DNA of 64,000 nt, from contig JBLDXI010000020.1 of the NCBI GenBank assembly GCA_047495785.1, positions 124,001 through 188,000 of the forward strand. The letters are read 5' to 3'. The DNA comes from Lepidodermella squamata (Eukaryota; Gastrotricha). The position numbers were made by a program, and so were the translations under genes. The notes under the pieces are model-generated. The model was given only the letters and a program-made list of their open reading frames with translations, was not told where the DNA came from and made no database searches. Numbering within the stretch: position 1 is the first letter of the stretch; each line of letters starts with the position of its first letter. Below are positions 46,619 to 58,338 of this stretch, in pieces.

Positions 46619-48376
46619 ATGGCTGACCGCAGGAAGGACGTTGAATGTCCCGACCTTGTCGACTCTCTTCTTCTTTTTCTGTCGCCGAACAATGGCCTGC
46701 TACGCACTTGGTCAGGACTTGCCAAACTGACATTCAAGTCGAACGCGACCACCAAGGCTGTGATTCGAGCGGCCTATTCAGGCGACTCACGTTACTACGT
46801 GCTGCTGAACGCAATCAGGTTGGCTGAGAAGAAAACTGCAAAGGAGCGCGACGACGGCTATTTCACCACCGTTACCCGAGAAGACGCTGTTAAGCCGATC
46901 AAGGTGATTGAAAGCGCTCTGAGGCTTCGCGTTCCGCTCATCAAACGCATCGATCTTCAACTGCCCAGCTTTTGCGATGATCCGCGCATGTTCAACCTGA
47001 CCGCAGAACAAACAAGGTTAGTAATATAGAAGTATACGTTTTTACAATTTTTAGGCTATTTTTGGCTATTTTTGGCGTATGTACAGCGTCTCCCAAAAAT
47101 TGCGAAAATTTTTTTAGTTTAGGTTGGTTTTAGATGGTAACTGGCTCGGTAATTTTCGGTATTTTACCCGGTTGGGCCAAATTCCTCCGGACCTTTTTAA
47201 TCCCGTAAACCCGTTAGTGGCATACTTAATTATATTCTCGTGATTTTTGGATATTTTTATAAAATTTCTGGCCGTAAGATGGGACTTCGTCTCTCATTTA
47301 TGAGTTTCTGAAGCCTTTTCCGTGCATTTTCTCCGCTTGCTGTACATATAAACTGTAGTTCCTCTTTAGCGCAAAACGAAACCTCAGAAATGTTAATAAG
47401 GTCCCTCCAATTAAGATAATTTGCCTCGTTATATTTTCAACAGAGAGTTCCTGAAATCTTTCAAGGTTCTGATCAGTCGCGGCCTACCGTCTGACGAAGT
47501 GACCAAGGGGGCTTCTAGCGTAGCGTTGCTCGTCGCCATCGATTTCATCGACAGGTCTATTGCCAGCATGTTGAACGAGCCAACGGCCATGTTGAACGAG
47601 TCCGTCGCGGTGTACGACAAGCTGGCGACCGAATTCATCGCGAAAAACAAACATCTTCTTCGCCCGAATTTGCCAATCATTCAGGGCAAGGTCAAAGTGA
47701 AGCCGCAGGCCATCGAAGAGGCTATGGCGAGCCCAGATGAAGAAATCGAATTCGATCGCCCAGGCTCAAGCGCGTCGAGCATCTCGCTTTCTTCGTTTTC
47801 CGAATCGAGCCATTCCGTTTTAGACCTGGAAGACGATGTCGATGTACTGAACCAACTGGCCGGCAATTCCGCTGACCAAACGATCGTCGCTGCTCCTCCT
47901 AATGAACGACCAGACAGCAGCGTCAGTAATGCCTCGCGAAAACGCCAACTGTCATCAGCCACGACCTCTTCAACCTTGCCGTCTTCGTCTTCTTCTACAC
48001 CAATTGACAACGAGCCAGTCATACCTGAAACTGCAAGCGACGCTTCAGAATCTAAAAAGGTAATATCCATCAACTGTGTTGCAGCTTTTCCTAAATGATT
48101 ACCTTACTTACCTAGATTCGAGTGGACGAGACGAAGCTGTGGCGGCACATCTTCACGCCGAATCCACAAGACCATCGCTTTCTCGACTTGACGCACCAAT
48201 TCCCGCTCAATTGGCCGGCCGAAAATGTGCAGCTGCCACCCGAAGTCCAGGCTTTCAGCGACATGGTCTCGAATGGCGCGCAACCTGAACACGCAGCAAT
48301 GCTCTGTTATAGAGGTTCTGAATTCTCTTGTGAAATCATTCACCATACAATTGATGCAATTGAAATAACTGTTTGA
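46619..48376 (+). CDS. Accessory protein of the MULE, unknown family
   Basis: I do not recognise this family. Three exons (46619-47016, 47444-48059, 48116-48376) total exactly 425 codons with matching phases and good GT-AG sites, inside the transposon and in the transposase orientation, 786 bp after it. Residues about 1-130 are mixed alpha-helical (CPDLVDSLLLFLSPNNGLLR, IKVIESALRLRVPLIKRIDL). Residues 135-220 look like a second helical domain (FLKSFKVLISRGLPSDEVTK). A Ser/Asp/Glu-rich disordered linker (SSASSISLSSFSESSHSVLD) precedes a C-terminal segment (KLWRHIFTPNPQDHRFLDLT). No zinc finger, nuclease or protease motif is visible. By position it could be the counterpart of mudrB in maize MuDR, but no sequence similarity is claimed. 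A captured host gene is the other option. Confidence 0.75.
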
Positions 48377-49587
48377 ACAACTAATCGATTTTCATTCGCT
48401 ATTTCTTGTTTTCGACAGTTTCCGCTATCCTGCTTGGTTAATTAATTGATAGCTTGTGTTACGATGAATTTGTAGTTGAGACAGCATTGCAGTTTGCTAA
48501 TTGACAGGCTTGAGCGCTCAATTTTATAATAAAACGTTTCCAATCAGCATATTTCTTTTCCGTCGCTCTATAAAGGAGCCCTAAAAAGGCAGAATTCGTA
48601 AGTAACACGAAACATTTAGACAGACAGAAAGACTGTGAGAGGTAACAGAAAAGTTGAACTCAACTTTTTTGATGATTTTACGATGGGCGTCTAATCGAGA
48701 CGAATCACACATAGGCGGTGAGGCGCCCCGACCGTTTTTAATTGCTAAACGTCGCGAGACAAATTGTAAAATAAATCAGTATATCAGGGTGTCAGTTTAC
48801 ACCAGCTGTCAGATGACGTGGGACACCTCGATGTTTGCACGAGTGCGGTGACATTACTTCAATTAACCAGCCCGAGATGAGCTGGTCTCTTGTCTGTTAG
48901 TTGCATGTCGCAACTGTTTTTTTATTCCAGTGTAAAAAAATTCCTAATCCTGCCTTCTATGATAGGATAAAGGTCGGAGAAAGTAGAAAATTTCAATTAT
49001 TTCAATCTTGGATGGGATAAAAATCAAGATTAAAAAAAATTGCTACCCTGTTGCATTCGAACTTCCATAGAACGCGCACCGATGTGCGCGACCAGGATCA
49101 GGATCAGGAATTACGATTTCTCCTCGCCCTGACGGACTCAAGCTTTCGCCATACGGCGGAGCTGGTGAGACAATTGCGACCTCACGCTCCAGGAAAGTTT
49201 GGTCTGGTTTACTGACTACTTAATGAATTTCCTACCCCTGGTACCCCAGTTACTGCTGACTGTTTCTCCAGGGCCAAGGCATTAGTGCCCAGTAAATGTT
49301 CACTTGTTTCACGGTGGCAAATGGCAAAAATACGCGTTCCTCCTGAAGTAATGCGTTACTCAAAAAAAAGTAAAGTAATTCGCTATTTTGGCTTAAGTAA
49401 CGCCTAAACACCTAATAATCACTTGATGGATGACCTAACGGCTAAGCATGGGGTCAAGGTCTAAAGAAAATAACAGTCATAATGAAGCGTTTGAAAAACC
49501 TCACAAATGGTGTTTCAATAATATAACTATATTTTGGAATGTAAACCAACAGAATGGCGGTAAAAACGCTTAGAAAGCAGCGCTGGC
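48377..49587. other. Non-coding 3' part of the MULE
   Basis: About 1.2 kb between the accessory gene and the right inverted repeat. AATAAA-like words near 48530 and 48770 suit polyadenylation of the accessory transcript. There is a short self-complementary GCGCACCGATGTGCGC near 49075. No open frame of note. Confidence 0.6.
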
Positions 49588-49761
49588 GAAATTTGCTTGG
49601 AAAGCAGTGCCCGGAGAGCAAAGTGTGTGCGTAGCAGGCAAATTGCCTGGAAAGCAGTGTTTTCCACGCATACGCTCATTACGGCTTACTGCATGGAAAG
49701 CAGCTGCTTTCTGGGCGCACTGCTTTCCATGCTAACTTCTCCTCCAGAATAATCAAACGGC
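49588..49761 (-). repeat. Right terminal inverted repeat of the MULE
   Basis: The reverse complement begins GCCGTTTGATTATTCTGGAG and matches the left end. It carries the same palindrome GAAAGCAGCTGCTTTC (49696-49711) and an extra GGAAAGCAG copy near the tip. Confidence 0.92.
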
Positions 49762-49769
49762 GGAATTGA
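49762..49769 (+). repeat. Right target-site duplication of the MULE
   Basis: GGAATTGA, identical to 42052-42059, directly abuts the right terminal repeat. Confidence 0.85.
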
Positions 49770-50531
49770 TATGTTCTGCGCTTTCCGCTGTCCGATTTTG
49801 AGAAGTGACGAGAGCCAGAGAGAAAGAGAGGACCCATCGAGATACACACCTGCATCGGGCGCGCAAATCGCAAACGGTGCACGCCAGTTCTGTCGATGGT
49901 TCAAGGTCCACCATCCTTTTCTCACTCTCGTTATCTTGTGATTCCCGATTTCGGTCGCAACCTGTTAAGAGTGAAGCTTATTTCTCGCATGCAGAAGTTC
50001 CTGGCAAAAGTAATACAGACAAACCGCCGGTTTTTGGATCACGTTTAACGTAGTCTTTTTAACGTGCTACTTCCGCAAATCTTTACGATCTAATGCCGAG
50101 GCATGGTCGATTCCTTATCGTCATCTCGAATTAACAATTCCTCAACATTCACTTTGCCCTAGGGGCTTTAGCTTTGCCATTAGAACAGCCAAATTATGGA
50201 ACCTTTTACCTGCCTCTATCACTAACATTACTTCGATGAATCTTTTTGTTAACTCGTGCAAAAAATTTATATTGGGAGAATGGCCTGTCCTTACAAATTT
50301 GGCCTTAGCTAAATAAAACTAATTATTATTTTTAATCACCTTATCTAATGTATGCGTGCCTTGTGCGCATCATCCTATAATAATCATTCTAATATGCTGT
50401 GTACGGTCGCCTTACTTCTGCGCTCGGTCGCCTTTCTAATCCTATTGTTTTAGTTATATGATATTATTATTTCGAGCCTATTGCTTTCAATGTAGAGCTT
50501 TTTTTTACATTGATCGTCCGAGCTGTTAATA
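49770..50531. other. Interval between the MULE and the hnRNP gene
   Basis: Contains the LINE relic at 50047-50316 and otherwise AT-rich sequence leading into the hnRNP promoter. No other feature is supported. Confidence 0.55.
50047..50316 (+). pseudogene. C-terminal relic of a non-LTR retrotransposon (LINE) reverse transcriptase
   Basis: An open frame of about 90 codons ends in a stop at 50314-50316. It reads GFSFAIRTAKLWNLLPASIT followed by NITSMNLFVNSCKKF. This is the typical ending of CR1/RTE/Jockey-type reverse transcriptases (FSxRxxxLWNxLPxxIxxxxSxxxFKxxLKxxL). No reverse-transcriptase catalytic part precedes it, so it is a 5'-truncated copy. Confidence 0.6.
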
Positions 50532-52513
50532 ATGCAGTCGGTGAGTAATTTTTAATATTTAAACTCTTTCATTCGGTATTGAGGGTATTTTACTTGATAT
50601 CGGTTCAATTTTAAAATGCTCGAAGAAATCAGGACTTGAACCATGTAGAGCAGTATGAATCTTCGTAAGCTTATAGGTTCGGGAATGCTGTGAACATAGC
50701 TTTTGGAGGAAGGATAACTGATATTACTATAGATTCTTCCGTTGGTCTGGTAGGGGAATGTAGCACCGAGTAGATTTGATTCTATCGAAGTTATCGTAGT
50801 TACTGTAGTAATTGATGATTTTGCTGTGAAACGGTGATGTTTGCCGATTTTATATTTATACAAAATTTCAGTCGCTGTCTGAATCAAAAAGCTCTATGAA
50901 ATTTGCACTGCGATGATTTAAAGATGTTTCTAATTTTAATGGCATGGGGCGAGAACATAAATTAGTCATTATATCTTATCTTTCATTTTCTACAGCGAGG
51001 CAGAGAAAAAGAGCGTAGTCGCTATGATGAGCAAGTTCCCGAGAACAAATTATACATTGGTGGGTTGCCTGTCGACGTTGGAGATAGCGAGTTACGCGAG
51101 ATGTTCATTAAATTCGGCGAGATTGAAAACGCGACGGTCATGAAAGACCACGAAGGAAGGTTAGTATTCAGGGTTGAAAACTGTGCTATACTGGATGGAC
51201 GAGATGAATATGAAACTAGCGATTTTCTTGTGATTGAACATTTTTAGATCGCGATCGTTTGGATTTGTGCGATTTCGCGACAGCGAAAGCGTAGATGAAG
51301 CAATGAAAGGCCGCACAGAGGTCACAATTCGTGGAAGAAGCATTGAAATCCGAAGAGCGTTTCCTCGAGAAATGCCCAGTGAACAGCAGGTCAGTTCAAC
51401 GAAGCTTTTTGTTGGCGGCTGTCGAGGGCCAGTTGATGAAGCGGCCCTTCGAGAGTACTTTTCGAAGGTGAGAATGAATACCGGAGATTACAGAGAAATG
51501 CATGAGCTTCAATTTTGCAGTATGGAAACCTCGTATCAGTTGAAGTTATCAAAGATAGAGCCGGAGAGACCAGAGGGTTCTTTATTTATGAGAAAATATA
51601 GCCTTAAATTATAGCTTCGATGTTGAAGGTTTGGTTTTGTGGAGTACGATGACTTTGATCCTTGCGACAAAATTATACGTAAGTTTTTCCTTTGTTCAAT
51701 TTCTTAAGAAATATGGCGTCTGTTAATAGTCGAAGGTGAGCATCGCGTTGCCGGAAGAACCCTTGAAGTTCGAAAGTATCTGAACCGTGAAGTCATCGCT
51801 GAGAAGCGCCGTGGCCCTGAATCTGACAAGCATGGTCTGTTATTTTCAAATTTTCTAACAATTGGAAGAACGAGTCGTGTCGTTGTACAGGTCCCCCGCC
51901 ACCTTATTTGCCACCGCATCATTATTCACAGGGGCCCCCACCGGGCGGAAGAGGCCACTATGGAGAGTTTGAACCTGATCGATCTGCTATGCCCATCTGG
52001 GACCGGTTGTATGGGTTATCCGAGGACGAAAGGGCGCGCGAGTTACTTCAAATCGACGACGATTACTTTGTATTCGAACGCGAGCGACTGGAGCGCCAGC
52101 TCAGAGAACTGACTCGCCTGGAAGTAGATCGCAGACGAATAATCGACCGGATGCGGGGTGAACGGGGTAGCAGGTATGTTCATTTACCAGCCTAATATTT
52201 TTCGAGATCTATCGGGTTTTCTCTAAACAGTTACCGAGATCGTTCTCCGATAAGGGGCGGGGAATACGACCGTCGCGGCCCACCTAGCGATTACCACTCT
52301 TACGGTGAAAGTGCCTATTATCCGCCCCAACCGCAACAAGGTGGTCGCGCGAACCCTTACGCGGGTGGCTACGAACCAGAGAGTCGCAGATATGACGACT
52401 GTAAGTTTTTATTGGATTGTCAGCTGCGTTTCTTATATTATCATTTTTACCTAACAGATCGTGAACGAGATCCTTACGGTCCACCGGTCCCGTCATCTGG
52501 TTACCGCCGTTAA
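50532..52513 (+). CDS. Two-RRM RNA-binding protein, hnRNP-like
   Basis: Several exons, the first only 9 coding nt (MQS, 50532-50540). RRM1: NKLYIGGLPVDVGDSELREM (RNP2), then across an intron SRSFGFVRFRD (RNP1) and GRSIEIRRAFPRE. RRM2: STKLFVGGCRGPVDEAALRE, YGNLVSVEVIKD, then RGFGFVEYDD across an intron, then GRTLEVRKYLNRE. This tandem layout is that of hnRNP A/B-type proteins. After the RRMs come Pro/Gly-rich GPPPPYLPPHHYSQGPPPGG, a charged coiled coil (ERERLERQLRELTRLEVDRR) and an Arg/Tyr/Gly-rich tail ending SSGYRR. The coiled coil after two RRMs recalls the NONO/SFPQ family, but the NOPS domain is not seen. The predicted role is nuclear pre-mRNA binding. The exact orthologue is not identified. 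Confidence 0.85.
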
Positions 52514-53546
52514 AAACTCAGATCGAACATGACGAGTAGCTCAGTTTTGTGTACTTCTTCAATCGGGAAACCTTTAATAAAAGTGCTACCTAGGTGTGCT
52601 ATTCTTTATGTTTTATTTCATGCCAACATGTCGCGTATAATACCATGTATATATACAGGCTATAAGTAATATGCAATAAGCTTGACAACATAGGTATCTA
52701 ATAAGGTTGAATAACATACAGATACAAATTTTAGCAGTGGTTAAAATGGCGCAAGCGACGAGATACTTTGGAGACTATAACGGTTACGCTGAGGTCTGTA
52801 CACAACTGCAGTAATAATAATAATAATAACAATAATAATGTTACTGTTAAAAAACAAAGCTAATAAACGCAAGCTGCGAGGGCGAAAAAATGTGTCCGAG
52901 GCTAAATACTGTTCAGAGGGATGATGAGTGTGTTTGTGAGTGTCAGAAAAGACGGCGTAGGGTGAGAAGACTGAACTAGGCGTGACGAGAGGAAGTGACA
53001 CGAGACAATCTCCTAAAATATAATATTTTTTCTCACATTTGTGACAACAGGTTTGCGGCATAGGCATAGAAGAGATGCGACTTCCGAGACGTCAATGCTG
53101 AAGTATTATGTCAACCAGCAGCGCGAAAATCTACCTTAATCATAGTCACAATCATGCACAGGCTTGAATTGTCAGCCGGGTCTTAATTTAGAAATAGCAG
53201 GTCAAGTTGAAACAGTCAATGGCAGCAAGCAGTCGAACGATCAAAACAAGATTAGGTAATATCCAGGAATGTAGATAATAATCCAACAAAACAAAACTGC
53301 ACAAAATGCACATCCGCACCGAAGAAAATAATAAGATAATAAGCTAACGATTTGGCTCCATTCGCTTCGTCATATCTTTGTACAATACTGAACCCGACTA
53401 TAATAACGGCTCAAAAAAAAGAAACAGATTATAGCTACTAGAATGTGAAGCGCATCACAAGAAGTGTCAGTGCTAAGGGAACATATAATTATTATCGTCA
53501 ATTTCGAAAACAAGTGACTAGAGCTCATCGCGTCGAATCGGTGCGC
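52514..53546. other. Convergent 3' interval, 1.0 kb, hnRNP and A1CF-like
   Basis: Lies between two facing stop codons. AATAAA at about 52575 suits the hnRNP transcript. A short (TAA)n microsatellite is at about 52810-52835. The right half is probably the long 3' UTR of the A1CF-like gene. No coding exon is supported. Confidence 0.55.
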
Positions 53547-56500
53547 TCAACCGGCGACCTGGTGCACGTGACCTGAAGGAGCAGCCGTGTTGGCGGTTGA
53601 TTGCGGCGGCTGGGCGAATGTGACGATCTGGAAAGGGTTGCCGCCATTGCTGCCACGCATCTGCATCGAAGTTGCGACTGGGCTCACAGGAACAACGCCA
53701 CCAGGAACAAAGGCATAACCTTCAATAAAATAGAATTTAAATAAAAATCCAAAATTTTTACAAAATTAGACTAAATAAGTATTATAGCTAATAAGCGCAA
53801 GCCAACAAACCATCAGCGACGTTGTAGGACGGAGTGAGCAGCCAGTTGCAAGAGGCGCTGCTGGTCGGAATTGAGATGCCAGAGCTTGTTGAGGAAGCTG
53901 TGTGCTGCGGCGCGTTCAGGTAGGCGTAAAGCGAATCGTGGCTACCGTTGATCGAGCTACCGGTTCTGTCGTCGAGCAGCGACAACGGCGACAAGTCCGG
54001 CGGCGAATAGCTGGCCTGTACCAAAGAGGAAGCTGACGACATGGGTGGCGATGGGTACAGGTGTTCATCAGTCTTAAAAGCTGCTGCAGCAGCAGCGCTA
54101 TCAGCTGTGAAAAAGCGAGCGATGCAAGCGTTTGATAAAGAAGCAAATTTGCAAAATTTGTCAAACATACCAGGCGAAGACAAGAAACCGCCTGAGTTGG
54201 CACCGAGTTGCGACAGGGCATAGAATGCGGCCAGGTTTTTCGCCTCGTTTTGATCGGCGGCGAAGCGCGGCGACGGCGCCGATAAAACGCCCGGAATCGT
54301 AACAACGCAGGCGAACATGGGCGTCTGGACAGTCACAGGCACGGCACGAGCGGCGTCGCTAGTCGGCGAAGACTTGTTATCACCGCCCTTTTCCCCACCA
54401 GCCGATTCATCTACGGAAGGGGTAGCTGAGGGTGAGGCGGCACTAGGCGAAGGCGTGACGAACGCAGCAGTTGGCATGTACTGCACGTACATCTGGTACT
54501 GCGGCATCGGGAGGCCGTTTATCGAACAGAACTCTTCGAGCACGTTGTGAGCCATCTTCGACGACGATGGAACGAACGGGGGAGCCAGCAACGGGTGCAG
54601 GCCCTGGCTTTGCTCAGATGCAGGCGCCGACTGATCTTGGTTCGGGGCGGACGCGGACGGAGCTTGAGGCCCCGAGCCGCCGCTTGCCTTGATGGCGTCC
54701 TGCAGTGACGACATCAACTTGTTTTGCTGCAGCAGGGCCGAGGCGTCGAATCCCGGTTGGCTCATCAGCATTGCAGCAGCGGTCAGAGACGGGTCGGCGA
54801 AGTACGAGTCGCCGGCTGGTCCGCCGAACGCAGACTTGGCATCAAGGACAAGCTGATGTTGCGCATGAAGGCCCGGGAACTGGAATCCGGCGTGGTGCTG
54901 CATCGGCTGGGCGCCGTTGCGCATGCCGCCGCTCGTTCGATTAGCAGATCCACCCGGGTTTAGTCCGGCGTGCTGTTGCTGTTGATGAGCCATCTTCCAC
55001 GAAAACTTGCTGTTCTGGCCGGCCAGATTAGGCGCGCTCATACCAGCAGAGCCGTTTCGAGCTCCATACTGTTGCAAGCCAGCGTGACCAGGAATGGCAT
55101 TTCTAAAAATATTGCAAAAGAAATTATTAAAACGAGGAATTCGAAAATTTTCCGAGCGTAATAAGCCTGGAAAAAACGGAGAAGAACTCACAGTGCAGGG
55201 TTGGCATTTGCTGCGCCAAACAGCTGCATGTGCGGCGCGAAAGCAAATAGCGGAATGCCGTTGTACTCGAGAGCGCTGACCATCTGAAGCAAGAAATTCA
55301 AATAAATTAAGGTAAGGGGAGGGAACGAACGAAAACGAAATATACATACCTTAACTGGCGAGCCTTGCAGCGAGTGCTGCATGCCCTGCTGTTGGGCCTG
55401 TTGCTGTTTCTGGGTCGTCTTGTCTGGGGGCTTGGCAAGAGTGATCTCAATGGCGGTGTTGTCGAGAACGCAGTTGTTGAACTTTTCAAGGCAGCGCAGG
55501 GCGTCATCGCGTTCGTTGAAGTGGACAAAGGCAAAGTCGTTGATTTTCTTGACGCGCTCGATGGCTTTCGGTTTCTGCAGGAAATTGGTGAACATTTGCT
55601 CGATTTGCTGCTCGGTCGTCGACATCATCAAATTGCGCAGGTACAGAATCTTCACCTTCGACATGGTGTCATCGTCGACAGATCGCTCAGGCTCGGCCCA
55701 GTCAACCGCGACTTGCTGATTCCACAGTTGAATGCGGCCAGGAATCAACTTGCGTCGGGCCATGGCTGCCGCTTTGTGGCTCTAAAATGAATCATCGTTA
55801 TATTTTTAGAAAAATATCGAGAAGAAAGCGAGATGACTAAAAAACCAGCCGATGAGAAAAACAAAAAAAATAAAAAATTACCTCGTATTCAACGAAGGCG
55901 AATCCCCTATTTTTCGTTTTGTCCAGAACGGACGGATACATAATCACATCGACGACACCGCTGGTGATTTTCTTCATTTCTTCGAGCGTTTCTTCTTTCG
56001 TCTTCGACTTTGGAATACCGCCGATGAACAGACGGCAGTTGTCGACAGAAAGGCACACGCCGATTGAACGGCCTTTGCGAATTTCGAAGTTGTTGAGCTC
56101 GCGAATCGCACGTTGCGCTTCGCTTTTCGACGTGAACATGACGAAGGCGTAGCCGCGATTTTCGCCGCCGAAATTCATCATCAGGCGTAGTTCGTAAATG
56201 TGCCCGACCGTTTCGAAGAGTGGAACCAGCTCGTCTTCGTAGCAGTCACGTGGTATTTTGCCGACGAAGACTTCACAACCACGCGATGGCGCAGGTTTGT
56301 TCTCCGGCCAACCGGGTGGTGGTCCGCCGTAGCGGCGCTGGCCGTTTTCTTGCACAATCTTGTAGCCAGTGCGCTTCATCAGGGCTAGAATTTTGGCGTG
56401 CGACTGAAGCTCAGGCGGAATTTGCTGATCTTGTTGACCTGGCATCGGTGACATCGTCATTGGGGAGTCAGAGGCCGGTGGTGACGGCGAAGGCGATGGT

Positions 56501-56583
56501 GAGTCTATTTTGTTAGAAGTTAGAGAAATGAGCAGCGAGAAAAAATGAGCCGACTTACTATCGTTATCTTCAAGCACTGGCAT
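53547..56583 (-). CDS. A1CF: A1CF/RBM47/RBM46-like RNA-binding protein (3 RRM + dsRBM)
   Basis: This family binds mRNA, supports APOBEC1 editing in vertebrates, and regulates germline and epithelial mRNAs in other animals. Seven exons (56559-56583, 55882-56504, 55350-55781, 55192-55283, 54171-55102, 53811-54104, 53547-53719) give 856 codons in phase. Family signature: [39 protein letters not shown] (RRM1), [20 protein letters not shown] (RRM2), [33 protein letters not shown], then [20 protein letters not shown] (RRM3). A C-terminal double-stranded-RNA-binding domain is visible ([20 protein letters not shown] ... [10 protein letters not shown] ... [14 protein letters not shown]), pointing to A1CF/RBM46 rather than RBM47. 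The 66-nt intron at 54105-54170 is itself open in frame, so its retention would only insert 22 residues. Confidence 0.92.
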
Positions 56584-58338
56584 GATGAGGGATTTTTTGA
56601 TTTCGCGTGAATCGAAGCGAATCGAGTAGGTACAAGTGATAGTGATTAGCAGGAATTAACCACAAATCAACGTTCAAAATCGACACCACACTATAATGGT
56701 AATAGAATTAAAATTATTGCAGCACTATTTCAAAGCATGCTTAGAAACTGAGAGCGGGCTCAAGTGAGGCTTGTAATGCGCTTGTTATCATAATCTAGTG
56801 ACTTTTAATGGCTTTGAGTGCGCGTTTATAAAGTCACCGTATCGTCGGCAGGCAAATCCCATCCGGGCTGCCGGTCGCGATATCGTTGTTTGCTCACGTC
56901 GCAACAGCCGCGCAGTAACCGGGAGTAAAAGAAAGGCCGACTGCGCGGCGGCGACGGTACTCGTGACGCTGCAAAAGGCGAACCCGGGGGCGACGGGAAG
57001 TTCCCTATCTTTGACTTTTTATCTATATGCTGAGCAACAGGCTGAGCAATTAACGGAACTGAAACAATTTGGAGCGAGTTAGATAACGCGCAAGCCACTG
57101 TTTAATTTCGGGCGAAGAGATTACTGAAATTTCGAAACTACAGAAACCGTGTTTCTTATCACTGCAAATACACAATTTCTAACCCGAATAAGTGTTTTCA
57201 AACATGAAGGCAGTGTTTGCGAACTAAAGAACACGCAGAAGAATATACACTTAACCGCATGAATAAATATTCACGGAAAACCCGTTATCATTGAAGAAAA
57301 ATTATGCCACTAGCTCTAATAGCGCACTGACAAAATGAAAGAATCGCGCTGGGACAGCTTAATTCCGAAGATTTCATAAAATAAGAGCGAGGAAACTATT
57401 TCGAACGGGCGCAGCCGAGATTCGAATTAGCGACACGAAAATAAAAAATACGACGTGCGTTAACGGCTTTTATAAGGAAAGTGAGCATCGCTGTTTGCTG
57501 CTCGCACCAAATTTTGAAATCCGCGGACCTCATAATTGTCGCTCACGCACAGAAAGCCACGATCATTAATGATTTTGCAGACCCATGTCTGGGCTCTCGG
57601 CCTCAACACGCAGGTCAAGCATCCACGCAGAGTCCTCGGCCTCGAAAACTTGCAGAAAATTATTGCCAGTGCAGTCAGTCATTCCACGCGTGTAGTAATC
57701 AGGTAGTAATAGACTGTACATCTACTGACTTTTTGAATCGAAAACTTGGCATAAAAAACTTTGCTGAAAATTTGAAAGAAAGCAACAAAAATAATAATAA
57801 TGTTATAAATGTGTATTGTTGGGGCTAGGTAATACGTCCGGTTTGATCGCTTCGTATTTATTGACTGGCAGATTTCAACCACATCGGGAGTGGGAGTCAT
57901 TAACCGCTGCATCATTAAGGGTCATTATTAGTCGTTAACGCATTTGGTAATGACTAAAACCTGAGTTGGCAACAAATTGGCTGCCTACATTACTTGCGCC
58001 GCCGTTTTATTGACGTGTTTAATGATAGGCCGTTTGATGTAGCCGATCGGTCTTCCTCTTCCTTCTCTTATTCTTCCCTTCTTCTTCCCTCTCTATCTTC
58101 CAATCTTCCAATCTGTCTTCCAGATTGCGCCGCGGCTCTGACGCGGCGCTCTTCCTTTCTTCCCTTTTATAGGTAGACAAATTTCTGTTACTGTTTTGAG
58201 TCATTGACGCGAGCCAATCACAATTCGACAAATTGCAATTTGAAAATTATTAAGGCGCATTTTTTATTTTGTTGCTTTATTGTCGCACACATAAAAATGC
58301 GTGCATTATTACCTATTTTATATATGTGTGTGTGTGTG

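Larger units (their letters stand above)
42060..49761 (+). mobile_element. Complete Mutator-like element (MULE), 7.7 kb, two genes
   Basis: The element is bounded by inverted repeats of about 174 bp (42060-42233 and 49588-49761), which are nearly identical over the outer 140 bp, and by a perfect 8-bp direct repeat GGAATTGA. It carries two genes in the same orientation: a nine-exon MULE transposase (42732-45832) and a three-exon gene of unknown family (46619-48376). Both have open frames over all exons, so the insertion looks young and possibly active. The transposase family and the target-site length agree on the Mutator superfamily; hAT and P elements also make 8-bp duplications but do not have this transposase. 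Confidence 0.93.

Noticed and set aside
53788-55347. A single 519-codon minus-strand frame
   Set aside because: It is the large A1CF-like exons read through three short introns; the first part ([14 protein letters not shown]...) is intron sequence.
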